From: Candidatus Magasanikiibacteriota bacterium | Lineage (GTDB): Bacteria; Patescibacteria; ABY1; Magasanikbacterales; 2-02-FULL-50-9b | NCBI GenBank assembly: GCA_903893485.1 | Contig: CAITMK010000011.1 | Span: 1 to 64,000, forward strand | Direction of reading: 5' to 3' | Length of the DNA stretch: 64,000 bases | Shown here: positions 23,410 through 32,724 of the stretch, piece after piece | Position numbering within the stretch: the stretch's first letter is position 1 | Layout: every line of letters begins with the position of its first letter | Made by a program: the position numbers and the translations under genes | The notes under the pieces: generated by a model | Database searches by the model: none | The model's input: only the letters and a program-made list of their open reading frames with translations | Told to the model about the DNA's origin: nothing

Positions 23410-26400
23410 ATGATGAATAAAAAGGCGCTACAAATTTTGACATTGATCATTTTTTTGACATCTTATTCAGTTGCGCATGCTGCGGTAGTTGCGGCACCGG
23501 CACCGGTGGTTGCGGGGGTGCACCAGCTGTTTGTACCGGGTCAGGTAATTGTTCGATATAAAACGGGTAACGTAAATTTGCGTACCCCATTGGGGCAAAC
23601 ACGCGCTCATACGCTTGCTCAAAATTATCACGCGCATATTCAACGCCAAATACAAGGGCGTAATGTAACGGTTCTTCAGAGTGATTCAGGTGACACTACT
23701 GAAAATTTAATCAGTGCGCTACAAACTGATTCAAACGTAGATGTTGTGCAGCCAAATTATATTTATGCGCCAACCGATATCGCTACCAACGATACGAGTC
23801 GTGCAATGCTTTGGGGTTTACAAAATACCGGCCAGACCGTAAATGGCACCGCTGGCACCGCTGGCGCAGATATTCATGCACCACAAGCATGGGCAATTAA
23901 CGAAGGTGATGTTTCATCAACTATTATAGCGGTGATTGATACGGGTGTTGCATACAATCATCCAGATTTAGCAGCAAACATGTGGGACGGCAGTGCGTGC
24001 GTCGATGAAAATGGTGGCGCGCTGGGCGGCTGTAATCACGGGTATGATTTTGAAGATGGTGACAAAACACCGCTCCCAACAAACAGTACACACGGCACAC
24101 ACGTGGCGGGTACGATTGCTGCGGTGAAAAATAATGCGCATGGCATTGTTGGTGTGGCGCCACATGTTAAAATAATGGCGCTCAAATCAAGTCTTACCAC
24201 GGATAATATTATTCGTGCGATAAATTTTGCCACACAAAATGGTGCGCGTGTAATTAATGCAAGTTGGGGTGGCTACGGTAATGATCCGCTGCTGCAAGAT
24301 GCGATCGGTACATTTCCGGGATTATTTGTTGCGGCTGCGGGCAATGATGCAGTGAGTAATGAAATATCACCGCTGTACCCATGTGCATATTCGCTTGCCA
24401 ATATTATTTGCGTTGCAGCGACCAATCAAAACGACGGATTGGCATACTTTTCAAATTTCGGTACTTCAACAGTTGATGTGGGCGCGCCGGGAATAAATAT
24501 TTTAAGTTCCGTTGATAATACTGATTTAGTTTCCGAAAATTTTGATGCATTAACGGCGCCGGGGCTTCCGGTTGGCTGGACAACCAGTGGTACATCAGAA
24601 CACTGGGCAACTAAAAGCGTTGCTGGGTGGGGTTTGGTGCTTACACCGGATACATCAAATCCTTACGCATCGAACGCAAATACATCCATTTCGTCACCGA
24701 CTATTAATATGGCATCTTCAACGGGTGCAACAATGGATTTTTGGGCACGTTGTAACACGCAATATATTACAAACGGTTGGGCAGATTACATGACACTTAA
24801 TTTTTCTGGCGACGGTTCTTCGTTCACCGAAAATACTCGATGGGATCAGGCGCAGCTCGATTATTTTAATGGCGTGAATAATCCATTTGGTACCGCGATA
24901 TATCATTTCCAAGACGTACAAGTACCAACATCCACACTTACCAGTAATTTTAAGTTTCAGTTTGGCTGGGTTACCAATGGCACGGACAATGCACACACCG
25001 GTTGCGCAGTAGATAATGTTACGCTCACGAGTTTTAGCGATGGTGCTGATGAAAAATATGATTATTTTGCCGGGACTTCCATGGCAACGCCACATGTGGT
25101 TGGGCTTGCGGGATTATTATGGGGATATGAACCAGCGCTTACCGCGGCTAAAATAAAAAGTGTTATTTTAAATACGGGCGATTCTGTCGCGGGACTTGCA
25201 TCAAAAACAGTTTCTGGAAAACGGATAAATGCGTATGCGGCCATGGAATATATAACGCCACCAACCATTACTTCATCAACGCCTGAAAATGGTATCGAAG
25301 GTTTGGTAACGTCTTCCACTGTTTCATTAGTATTTTCGAAGTTAATGAGTACGTCGACTTTGGCGTCTGGAATTGAAATTCGAAATTATAATACTGATGT
25401 CGCCGTGAGCAGCACTATTTCTTATGCAGGAAATCCAACCATAACCATTACACCAACGATTCCGTTAAGCGCGGGCACAAAATATTATATTTACGCGAGC
25501 AGTACGTTGGAAGACACAAACGGTAATAATTTAACGGCCGTGTGGATCGATAAATCTGCGCATGCGTTTACCACGGTCCTTGATAGAATCGCCCCAATTA
25601 TCTCTTTGAATGGTGCAGCAACGGTAACCGTTGAGGCGGGAACTGCCTATACAGAACTTGGGGCGACCGCGGTTGATAATATCGACGGTTCTGTACCAGT
25701 GGTAATTTCCGGAACCGTAAATACGAGTACGCCTGGTGGATATATCTTAACGTATACCGCAAGTGATACTGCTATGAATATGGCATCGACTACTCGAACA
25801 GTAACTGTTGTAGATACAACAGCTCCCGCCATCACATTGAATGGACCAGCAACAATGACATTTAATCAGGGTTCCCATTTTATCGATCCAGGCGCAACAG
25901 CTGTTGATATTGTTGATGGATCTGTGCCGGTTATAGTTTCTGGCGATGTAAATCCAGCGACTATTGGCGTTTATATGCTGACGTATTCTGCGTCCGATAC
26001 TGCAGCGAATACCGCATCGATTCAGCGTACAATTAATATCATTGCGCCTCCATCCCAATCAAGCGGTGGTGGGGGAGGCGGTGGTGGGGGAGGCGGAGGA
26101 GGATCGCCTTATATTCCACCACAGCCGGTCGCGCCAATTGTTTTGAAACCAACGGCAATGGTGGCTGCACCGCCCGCGGCCAGATTTGTGACACCAGATC
26201 CATGGACCATTCAATATCATACGTTAGCCGCTCCACAAACCGTAGCACTTACGCGCACGTTGAAAGCGGGAAATTCTGGACCAGACGTTAAGGCGCTACA
26301 AATCTTTATGAATACACACGGATTCGTGGTTGCGAAAAAAGGTGCTGGATCGCCTGGCAAGGAAACTATGGCCTATGGCCCGGCGTTAACCAGTGCGGTC

Positions 26401-26529
26401 AAGAAATTTCAAGAGGCGCACGCGGCAGATTTATTGAAACCATTTAAATTGAAAAAAGGGACCGGTGCTTTAAATGCGCAAACCTTAAAATTGATCAACA
26501 GTATTATTGCAGAAGAATTGCCGCAGTAA
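23410..26529 (+). CDS. Secreted multidomain subtilase (S8) with peptidoglycan-binding tail
   Basis: 1039 residues. Signal peptide ends near AHA (residue 24). A fervidolysin-type propeptide (about 40-120) precedes the S8 domain with Asp177 (VIDTGVAYNHPD), His228 (HGTHVAGT), oxyanion Asn312 (AAGND) and Ser557 (GTSMATPH). Asn312 to Ser557 is 245 residues against about 65 in subtilisin: a beta-rich, jelly-roll-like module of some 180 residues is inserted just before the Ser. Then a bacterial Ig-like domain (about 615-720), two DUF5011-like repeats (about 730-880), a poly-Gly linker, and a C-terminal peptidoglycan-binding domain (LKAGNSGPDVKALQIFMN). Probably a cell-wall-bound exoprotease used on environmental or host proteins. 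Confidence 0.93.
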   Translation: MMNKKALQILTLIIFLTSYSVAHAAVVAAPAPVVAGVHQLFVPGQVIVRYKTGNVNLRTPLGQTRAHTLAQNYHAHIQRQIQGRNVTVLQSDSGDTTENLISALQTDSNVDVVQPNYIYAPTDIATNDTSRAMLWGLQNTGQTVNGTAGTAGADIHAPQAWAINEGDVSSTIIAVIDTGVAYNHPDLAANMWDGSACVDENGGALGGCNHGYDFEDGDKTPLPTNSTHGTHVAGTIAAVKNNAHGIVGVAPHVKIMALKSSLTTDNIIRAINFATQNGARVINASWGGYGNDPLLQDAIGTFPGLFVAAAGNDAVSNEISPLYPCAYSLANIICVAATNQNDGLAYFSNFGTSTVDVGAPGINILSSVDNTDLVSENFDALTAPGLPVGWTTSGTSEHWATKSVAGWGLVLTPDTSNPYASNANTSISSPTINMASSTGATMDFWARCNTQYITNGWADYMTLNFSGDGSSFTENTRWDQAQLDYFNGVNNPFGTAIYHFQDVQVPTSTLTSNFKFQFGWVTNGTDNAHTGCAVDNVTLTSFSDGADEKYDYFAGTSMATPHVVGLAGLLWGYEPALTAAKIKSVILNTGDSVAGLASKTVSGKRINAYAAMEYITPPTITSSTPENGIEGLVTSSTVSLVFSKLMSTSTLASGIEIRNYNTDVAVSSTISYAGNPTITITPTIPLSAGTKYYIYASSTLEDTNGNNLTAVWIDKSAHAFTTVLDRIAPIISLNGAATVTVEAGTAYTELGATAVDNIDGSVPVVISGTVNTSTPGGYILTYTASDTAMNMASTTRTVTVVDTTAPAITLNGPATMTFNQGSHFIDPGATAVDIVDGSVPVIVSGDVNPATIGVYMLTYSASDTAANTASIQRTINIIAPPSQSSGGGGGGGGGGGGGSPYIPPQPVAPIVLKPTAMVAAPPAARFVTPDPWTIQYHTLAAPQTVALTRTLKAGNSGPDVKALQIFMNTHGFVVAKKGAGSPGKETMAYGPALTSAVKKFQEAHAADLLKPFKLKKGTGALNAQTLKLINSIIAEELPQ

Positions 26530-26546
26530 GTCGACACGCGTAAAAT

Positions 26547-27293
26547 TTATCGAAGAGCAAATTCACGAGCAACACCATGTGCAATTTCATTGGTTGCATC
26601 GACGGTCATGCCGCGGCGAGGAAAAATAATAATGTGTGGGTGAGTAGTATTCACAACAATTTCAGAAATATTTTTGCGTAATTCAGGATGATGAAGTGAG
26701 AGTCCTATTACGCGATGTACTAATTCTGGTAGCGGTGTAACTCGGGGCACGATACGAAGTCCAACTGGCGCGATGTGTGCGCTACCTTCGCGATAGGTTT
26801 TATTGTAAACAAAATGTGGATGTGTGAATAAAAATTCGTCCGGGGTCGATTGTTCAAAAAAGCCACCATGCCATGCAAAAATATCTGACAATTTTGATGA
26901 GTTGATGGCATTCCATTCTGCGTGTCGCGCCAGTTGTTCAAAGGTGGGCGCTGAAAAATTAATTGCATGCAAAACAATTTTTCCACGTAAAAATTTTTCA
27001 ACTGATTCGCGGTGTTCAGGTGAAAGCGAATTCAATTTTCCATGACCAAATCGTATATGGGCGATTACGCGTTCTAATTCGGGCGCATGGTTAACTAATT
27101 TTGCAAGGTCTAATTCAGACGGAAATTGAATGGGTCCGTGTAATCGTTCGTGAGTGCGCGTGGCCGATGAAAAAAAACGGTGCGCTTGCTCAGGCGACTG
27201 AATTCGCTTATCGGTGACCGGATCGCGCCAAGGTAAATCGGTGATACCAATTTGCGCGGCGCGCCACGTTTCTACGAGAAAAGAACCATTCAT
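26547..27293 (-). CDS. Unknown protein, His-rich, 248 aa
   Basis: No family recognised. 248 residues from the ATG at 27293, which follows TATACT (27308-27303, preceded by TGC) by a short leader. No signal peptide or membrane helix, so cytoplasmic. Histidine is frequent (HRFFSSATRTHERLHG, FAWHGGFF, FTHPHFVY), and a C-terminal VVNTTHPHIIIFPRRG segment looks like a beta strand and turn. Convergent with the subtilase gene, 17 bp away, with no terminator between; divergent from the tRNA-Thr unit. Confidence 0.6.
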   Translation of the reverse strand: MNGSFLVETWRAAQIGITDLPWRDPVTDKRIQSPEQAHRFFSSATRTHERLHGPIQFPSELDLAKLVNHAPELERVIAHIRFGHGKLNSLSPEHRESVEKFLRGKIVLHAINFSAPTFEQLARHAEWNAINSSKLSDIFAWHGGFFEQSTPDEFLFTHPHFVYNKTYREGSAHIAPVGLRIVPRVTPLPELVHRVIGLSLHHPELRKNISEIVVNTTHPHIIIFPRRGMTVDATNEIAHGVAREFALR

Positions 27294-27325
27294 AATTCGT
27301 GCAGTATAGCAGATATTGGGGCGGG

Positions 27326-27354
27326 TGGACAACGCAAAAAAAAACTGGTATTAT
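27326..27354 (+). promoter_or_regulatory. Promoter of tRNA-Thr leader transcript
   Basis: TGGACA (27326-27331), 17 bp, TATTAT (27349-27354). It overlaps the divergent minus-strand promoter of the unknown gene (-35 TTGTCC at 27332-27327, -10 TATACT at 27308-27303). The transcript would carry about 150 bases before the tRNA. Confidence 0.5.
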
Positions 27355-27430
27355 CATTGCGCTACGTACGCGTGATTCAAGTTCATTCGTCTTGCTATTT
27401 CAGCGTTCACTTCGCCACCCCAGCTCCTTC

Positions 27431-27503
27431 GCACGCTTCGCGTGCTCGGGCTTGGGGGCTCCGTTCGAAAGAAATTTCGAACGGAAGCGTTCAAATTTCT
27501 TTC
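27431..27503 (+). promoter_or_regulatory. Leader with mutually exclusive hairpins before tRNA-Thr
   Basis: GCACG-CTTCG-CGTGC (27431-27445) is followed by two alternatives that share bases. One is CCGTTCGAAA-GAAA-TTTCGAACGG (27461-27484). The other pairs 27467-27483 with 27488-27503 (17 against 16 bases, one bulge). Both cannot form at once, as in attenuators. Confidence 0.5.
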
Positions 27504-27510
27504 TCACTTC

Positions 27511-27586
27511 GCCACTTTAGCTCAGCTGGTAGAGCAATGCTTTCGTAAAGCAGAGGTCCCGAGTTCGATCCTCGGAAGTGGCTCCA
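27511..27586 (+). tRNA. tRNA-Thr (CGT)
   Basis: Acceptor GCCACTT/AAGTGGC, D arm GCTC/GAGC, anticodon loop TTCGTAA (anticodon CGT), T arm CCGAG-TTCGATC-CTCGG. Discriminator T and encoded CCA (27584-27586). No terminator follows; the sigma-factor gene begins 48 bp later. Confidence 0.95.
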
Positions 27587-27634
27587 TCCCAATCAATCTT
27601 TTCAAAAATCAAAATTTGTGCTACGCTTTCCTGT

Positions 27635-28153
27635 ATGACCGAGCAAGAATTTGCCGCCCTCATGAAACAGCACAATACACACGTTTTTCGTTTTGTGCGT
27701 CGCATGGTTGGCGATGAAGCCGTTGCTGAAGATATTACGCAAGATGCGTTTATCAAAGCATGGAACTCAATCAACTCTTTTGACCCAGAAAAAAAGTTTT
27801 CAACTTGGATTTTTCAAATTGCAAAAAATACGGCCGTGGATGTGATGCGCAAAAAAAAGATTCCCGCGATTTCCGCGATTCAGCATGCGGATTACGATGG
27901 GGAAATCATTGATACCGTGGCTGATGTTACGCCGCTTCCGCCTCAGGTACTGGCCTCGGCAGAGCAGGCGCATGAGGTGCGTCAGGCCCTGGAATCACTC
28001 GCGCCACACGAAGCGCAAATTATTCAGCTTCACTTGGAAGAGGACATGACATTTGCGGACATCGCCGATTTATTAGAGGAGCCGATCGACACCATTAAAA
28101 GTCGCTATCGGCGCACCCTATTGAAGTTGCGGGCTAAATTTGCACCAAAATAA
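27635..28153 (+). CDS. ECF-type RNA polymerase sigma factor
   Basis: 172 residues. Region 2 (FVRRMVGDEAVAEDITQDAF, then KFSTWIFQIAKNTAVDVMRK) binds the -10 and core polymerase. Region 4 (SLAPHEAQIIQLHLEEDMTF then ADIADLLEEPIDTIKSR) is the HTH for the -35. The ATG at 27635 is chosen because upstream codons lie in the tRNA. TACGCT preceded by TGC just upstream may be a promoter. It heads an operon with a membrane protein and a MacAB-type transporter, so it probably controls an envelope response. Confidence 0.92.
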   Translation: MTEQEFAALMKQHNTHVFRFVRRMVGDEAVAEDITQDAFIKAWNSINSFDPEKKFSTWIFQIAKNTAVDVMRKKKIPAISAIQHADYDGEIIDTVADVTPLPPQVLASAEQAHEVRQALESLAPHEAQIIQLHLEEDMTFADIADLLEEPIDTIKSRYRRTLLKLRAKFAPK

Positions 28154-28181
28154 GGGCACCCCGCGTATTACACGTAGAATT

Positions 28182-28607
28182 ATGACCTGGGAACAGCAAT
28201 TACAATTAACTCTGCGAAATTCTGGTGCCGGGACACCGGAAGATTTAGCACGGGCAGGTCGCATGCAAGCGGCATTTTTTGAGCATGTTCGCTTAGTGGC
28301 TAAGGTGCGATTGGTTTTGTTCAGCGCGGTGTTTGTGGCATCTTTAGGAGCATTTTTGTACCTGGTTCAAGATACTATTTCAGAGGCCGGTGCCACGGGT
28401 CTTACCGACGTATTACACTTGGCAATTTCTGATTGGTCATCCGTGATTGCGCAATGGCATTCATTTGCACTCTCACTCATCGAACTTTTACCGGTCGTTT
28501 CAATCGCCGGTGGATTGATTGCCTTGGTGGCCATGTTGGTTTCCATTGGTTATTCAGTTCAAGCTTGGAATAACGCACGCGGATTTCGCGTTGCAAATAT
28601 AATGTAA
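28182..28607 (+). CDS. Membrane protein, possible anti-sigma factor
   Basis: 141 residues from the ATG at 28182. A soluble N-terminus of about 40 residues with acidic and basic clusters (TLRNSGAGTPEDLARAGRMQ) is followed by membrane helices at about 45-66 and 104-126. Not recognisable by motif as a zinc-binding anti-sigma factor (no HxxxCxxC). The place directly after an ECF sigma gene and the soluble-N/membrane-C layout are those of anti-sigma factors, so that role is inferred from context only. Confidence 0.6.
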   Translation: MTWEQQLQLTLRNSGAGTPEDLARAGRMQAAFFEHVRLVAKVRLVLFSAVFVASLGAFLYLVQDTISEAGATGLTDVLHLAISDWSSVIAQWHSFALSLIELLPVVSIAGGLIALVAMLVSIGYSVQAWNNARGFRVANIM

Positions 28608-28608
28608 T

Positions 28609-29061
28609 ATGGAAAATTTCTTACGATCTAAAACGTTTAAAATCATAATCGCCGTGCTTCTTGCGGGTGCGTACACACTATTTATTTTTAGTGCAGGTAT
28701 TATGGTTGGCTTCCACAAAGCTGAATTTACCAGTGAGTGGTACGAAGGGTATCGTCAAAATTTTATGGGATCGCCCATTGGCGGTCATCACGGATCACTT
28801 TTGCCCGGCATGAATCCGATGAGTAGTCATTCGGTCGCGGGAAATATCATTTCTATCGATGCATCAGCATTGATTATTAAAACCGCCGACGGTGTTGAAA
28901 AAACAGTCATTGTAACCGACGACACTTCGGTGCGCGCAAATCGCGATGATGTAAAATTAACTGACTTAAAAGTTGGCAATCATGTGGTGATTATTGGATC
29001 ACCAAATGATAAGGGTCAAATTACGGCAGCACTTATTCGAGTGGTAGATCAAAATTTTTAA
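28609..29061 (+). CDS. Membrane-anchored DUF5666-like protein
   Basis: 150 residues: one N-terminal membrane helix (about 9-30), a linker rich in Gly, His, Met and Ser (SPIGGHHGSLLPGMNPMSSH) and a small beta-barrel domain from about 78 (VAGNIISIDASALIIKTADG, LKVGNHVVIIGSPNDKGQ) of DUF5666 type. It probably faces outward. The His/Met-rich linker could bind metal; this is inference. Spacing of 1 bp on each side places it firmly in the sigma-transporter operon. Confidence 0.7.
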   Translation: MENFLRSKTFKIIIAVLLAGAYTLFIFSAGIMVGFHKAEFTSEWYEGYRQNFMGSPIGGHHGSLLPGMNPMSSHSVAGNIISIDASALIIKTADGVEKTVIVTDDTSVRANRDDVKLTDLKVGNHVVIIGSPNDKGQITAALIRVVDQNF

Positions 29062-29062
29062 T

Positions 29063-30781
29063 ATGACAAAAGAAGATTTAAAACGTCCACGTGTTTGGGG
29101 AAGCGCGCTTATTCTGATTGCGATTGCAGGGTATTGGGTCTATCACAATAATGCTTCAAAACCAGATATTCATTATGTTACCGCGACCGTAGCTAAAACC
29201 ACTTTGGTTTCAGCGTTGTCTGGTACCGGGCAGGTAAGTTCAGAAAATAAAATTGATCTAAAATCAGAAATTTCTGGAACGGTTGTGGCGGTTCCGGTTG
29301 TGGTTGGCCAGCAAGTTAAAATGGGTCAAACGATTGCGCAATTTGATGCACGTACCGCACTGGTTTCGTATAATAGCGCCAAGGCAAGTCTGGAAAGTGC
29401 CAAGGCAAATTACGACAAAATTGTCGCAGGTATTACGAGCACTGATTTAACAATTGCACAAACGTCGCTTAAAAGTGCACAATTAAATTTGGATAATGCA
29501 AAGAAAAATAAAGATCGCACCTCGCAGCAACAAGATATTTTGGTTGCGAATGCGCTTCGTTCATTACTTAACTCAACACTTACCGCGCAGCCAGCGACAA
29601 ATAATGTTACAACCGCAAATCCAACTATTTCTGGTACGTATACCGCTCCAGAGCAGGGCCAATATCAGATTTCGCTTTATCAGAGTGGCTCTGGCTTACA
29701 TTATTTGGTAAATGGCTTAGAAACTTTTGAAGGCGTGGTAAATTATACTTCGCCGTCGCCATTGGGTTCTAAGGGCTTATTTATTCAGTTTCCAGCGAAT
29801 GCAAATATTTCGGATACCTGGACCGTACCAATTCCAAACACGCAAGCAACTAATTATATTGCAAACAGCAATGCCTATTCTGCAGCACTTGAGGCGCGCA
29901 CCACCGCACTTTCAGACGCGGATTCAAGCATTCAGAGTGCAGAATTAAATGTGGAGCAAGCTCAAGCAACCTTTGCGCAAAAAACACAAGCAGCTTTGCC
30001 GTCTGATGTTGCAGCAGCGCAAGCGCAGGTAGATAGCGCCGCAGCGCAGGTACAATCAGCACAAATTACACTTGCAAACGCAACATTGCGTGCACCGTTT
30101 GATGGAACAATTTCAGCAGTTTCGGTGCAACGTGGCGACCAAGCGGGAAGTGGTACACTAATCGCATCACTTATTACCACGGGGCAGGTGGCTAAAATTA
30201 CGTTAAATGAAGTTGATGCCGCGAAGGTGGTGGTAGGTCAAAAAGCAACTTTAACTTTTGATGCAATAGATACGTTAACGATCGCGGGTCATGTGGCAGC
30301 GATTGATCCAGTCGGTACGGTTACTCAGGGCGTAGTGAGTTATACCGTAACGATTGCGCTCGATACGCAGAATGATCAAATTAAATCTGGCATGAGTGTT
30401 TCAGCCTCAATTATTTTAGCCGCTAAAACTGATGTGCTTGCAGTTCCATCGAGTGCGGTAAAATCACAAGGAGCTTCAAACTATGTTGATTTATTCGCGC
30501 CAAACACGGTATTCACAACCGTTGCTGGAACCGTTGGCGCTCGTGCATCCGCAGTCCCAACTCATCAAACCGTTGTAGTCGGCATGTCATCAGATTCAAT
30601 GATCGAAATTACGAGCGGCTTGCAAGAAGGCGATTTAGTCGCAACACAAACCGTGGATGTTAACGCCTCAAAGACCACGGCCGCAAGTAGCGCGAGCAGC
30701 ATTCGTATTCCTGGCTTAACGACAGGTGGCGGCGCCGGTGGTGCTGGTGCAGCACGAGCTGGTGGTCGCGCTGGCGGCTAA
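29063..30781 (+). CDS. MacA/HlyD-type periplasmic adaptor protein
   Basis: 572 residues. One N-terminal membrane helix (10-26), a split lipoyl-like domain (GTVVAVPVVVGQQVKMGQTI in the first half; LRAPFDGTISAVSVQRGDQA in the second), a coiled-coil hairpin and C-terminal beta-barrel (KITLNEVDAAKVVVGQKATL). About 100 residues (approx. 165-270), Ser/Thr/Asn-rich and beta-like, are inserted in the hairpin, making it longer than MacA. A Gly/Ala/Arg tail ends it. With the two genes after it, it forms a MacAB-like ABC exporter; in a cell without an outer membrane the adaptor would serve the cell surface. Confidence 0.85.
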   Translation: MTKEDLKRPRVWGSALILIAIAGYWVYHNNASKPDIHYVTATVAKTTLVSALSGTGQVSSENKIDLKSEISGTVVAVPVVVGQQVKMGQTIAQFDARTALVSYNSAKASLESAKANYDKIVAGITSTDLTIAQTSLKSAQLNLDNAKKNKDRTSQQQDILVANALRSLLNSTLTAQPATNNVTTANPTISGTYTAPEQGQYQISLYQSGSGLHYLVNGLETFEGVVNYTSPSPLGSKGLFIQFPANANISDTWTVPIPNTQATNYIANSNAYSAALEARTTALSDADSSIQSAELNVEQAQATFAQKTQAALPSDVAAAQAQVDSAAAQVQSAQITLANATLRAPFDGTISAVSVQRGDQAGSGTLIASLITTGQVAKITLNEVDAAKVVVGQKATLTFDAIDTLTIAGHVAAIDPVGTVTQGVVSYTVTIALDTQNDQIKSGMSVSASIILAAKTDVLAVPSSAVKSQGASNYVDLFAPNTVFTTVAGTVGARASAVPTHQTVVVGMSSDSMIEITSGLQEGDLVATQTVDVNASKTTAASSASSIRIPGLTTGGGAGGAGAARAGGRAGG

Positions 30782-30782
30782 T

Positions 30783-31493
30783 ATGATCGAACTTAAAAAC
30801 ATTACTAAAACGTACACAAATAATAATCTATCCCTGCAAGTGCTCAAAGGAATTACTTTTAGCATCGAGGATGGTGAATTTGTGGCGATCATGGGTCCAT
30901 CTGGTTCGGGCAAATCAACACTCATGCATATTATTGGTGCGCTTGATACGCCAACGTCTGGCCAATATTTGCTCGACGGTCATGATGTTTCAACTTTGGC
31001 CGAAGATGAACTCGCGCGAATTAGAAAAACAAAAATTGGTTTTGTTTTTCAAGCGTTTAATTTGTTACCACGCGCTACGGTGCTTCGTAACGCATCGCTT
31101 CCACTTATGTATGCGGGCGTGCCAAAAGAAGAGCGTGATGATCGTGCTAAAAAAGCACTGCTTGCTGCAGGACTCTTGGAATCGCATTTCATGCATTTAT
31201 CAAATCAATTATCGGGTGGTCAAATGCAGCGTGTTGCAATTGCACGTGCGCTGGTAAATAATCCATCACTTATTTTGGCCGACGAACCAACCGGTAATTT
31301 GGATTCAAAAACCGGCAATGTGGTGCTCGGCACATTTCAAAAGCTAAATCGGGAAGGGCACACTATTGTTTTGATTACTCACGAGCGTGATGTGGCAGAA
31401 CATGCGCAGCGCATCATTTTTTTACGCGATGGCGTGATAGAATCTGATGATCGTTCTCATGTACAACGTAAACAATCCTATGACAACGCGTGA
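30783..31493 (+). CDS. ABC transporter ATPase, MacB/LolD type
   Basis: 236 residues from the ATG at 30783, 1 bp after the adaptor. Walker A GPSGSGKSTL, Q-loop FQAFNLLPRATV, signature LSGGQMQRVAIARAL, Walker B LILADEPTGNLDS and the switch His (LITHE) are all present. The closest type is the MacB/LolD/FtsE group that drives mechanotransmission permeases. It overlaps the permease gene by 14 bp, so the subunits are co-translated. Confidence 0.93.
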   Translation: MIELKNITKTYTNNNLSLQVLKGITFSIEDGEFVAIMGPSGSGKSTLMHIIGALDTPTSGQYLLDGHDVSTLAEDELARIRKTKIGFVFQAFNLLPRATVLRNASLPLMYAGVPKEERDDRAKKALLAAGLLESHFMHLSNQLSGGQMQRVAIARALVNNPSLILADEPTGNLDSKTGNVVLGTFQKLNREGHTIVLITHERDVAEHAQRIIFLRDGVIESDDRSHVQRKQSYDNA

Positions 31494-32703
31494 TATTTTA
31501 GAAGAAACCTATTGGGCGCTTTCGGGCAACAAAGTGCGTAGCGCACTTACCATGCTCGGTATTGTGATTGGTATCGGATCGGTGATCGCGATGGTTGCGG
31601 TTGGCCAAGGTGCGCAAGGTAGTATTCAATCAAGCATCGAATCGGCCGGCTCAAATTTGGTTACCGTGGTGCCTGGTGCGCAGCGTGGCGTTGGTGTTTC
31701 AGTGAGTGGCGGCCGTGGAACTGCTACGACACTTACGCAAGCAGATGCGGATGCGATTATTGCACAGATCACTGACGCACGCGCGGTTTCGCCAGAACTT
31801 TCACGCCGTTATCAGGTTACCTCAAAAGGGACAAATACAAACACAACGGTGAACGGTACGGTTGCGGCATACACCGACGTGCATAATATACAAATTGACT
31901 CGGGTGTTTTTATTTCGGATGATAATGTTAAATCACTTGCGAAAGTTGCGGTGATTGGGCCAACGACGCGCGATGATTTGTTTGGTGTTGGATCCGATCC
32001 GGTTGGACAAACCATAAAAATTAATTCAAATATTTTTAAAGTTATTGGTGTCACTGTTGCAAAGGGTGGAACTGGGTTTAATAATCCGGATGATATTGTA
32101 TACGTGCCAATCAGTACCGCGCAGCGTTTCTTGGCAGGCGACACCTATGTTTCAACGGTGAGTGTTGCGGCGGTAAGTAGCGATGCTATGTCATCAATTA
32201 AAGATCAAATTACATCGCTGCTTCTGACGCGTCACAAAATGTCAGATCCAACTACTGCGGATTTTACCGTACAAAGTCAAGCTGATATTTTAGCAACCGC
32301 ATCAACCGTAACAAATACATTTACCATGCTTCTTGCATCAATTGCGGGCATTTCGCTCCTCGTTGGTGGTATTGGTATTATGAACATGATGCTTACCACG
32401 GTTACCGAACGCACGCGTGAAATTGGTTTACGCAAGGCGATTGGTGCGGAGCGCCGCGACATAAGCGTTCAATTTTTAATGGAAGCAATTTCATTAACAT
32501 TTATTGGCGGGTTCTTTGGTATTATTTTGGGGTGGCTGATAGCGCAGATTATTTCCAGTTTTGCCGGGCTATCCACCACCATTTCAATTTCATCTGTTGC
32601 TCTTTCTTTTGGCGTGTCCGCGGCGATCGGCATCGTGTTTGGGTATTACCCAGCGCGGCGTGCGGCGCGGCTTAGCCCAATCGAGGCGCTCAGATACGAA
32701 TAA
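31480..32703 (+). CDS. MacB-type ABC transporter permease
   Basis: 407 residues from the ATG at 31480 (an ATG at 31459 is possible). N-terminal helix (RSALTMLGIVIGIGSVIAMV), large MacB_PCD extracellular domain (about 45-260), then three C-terminal helices of the FtsX/MacB domain (LLVGGIGIMNMMLTTVTERT, REIGLRKAIGAERRDI). Four helices in all, the usual MacB topology. It works with the ATPase and adaptor upstream; the cargo is unknown, and may be an antimicrobial peptide or lipid. Confidence 0.92.
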   Translation: MTTRDILEETYWALSGNKVRSALTMLGIVIGIGSVIAMVAVGQGAQGSIQSSIESAGSNLVTVVPGAQRGVGVSVSGGRGTATTLTQADADAIIAQITDARAVSPELSRRYQVTSKGTNTNTTVNGTVAAYTDVHNIQIDSGVFISDDNVKSLAKVAVIGPTTRDDLFGVGSDPVGQTIKINSNIFKVIGVTVAKGGTGFNNPDDIVYVPISTAQRFLAGDTYVSTVSVAAVSSDAMSSIKDQITSLLLTRHKMSDPTTADFTVQSQADILATASTVTNTFTMLLASIAGISLLVGGIGIMNMMLTTVTERTREIGLRKAIGAERRDISVQFLMEAISLTFIGGFFGIILGWLIAQIISSFAGLSTTISISSVALSFGVSAAIGIVFGYYPARRAARLSPIEALRYE

Positions 32704-32724
32704 TTCATTTAGTAATCATATTTT

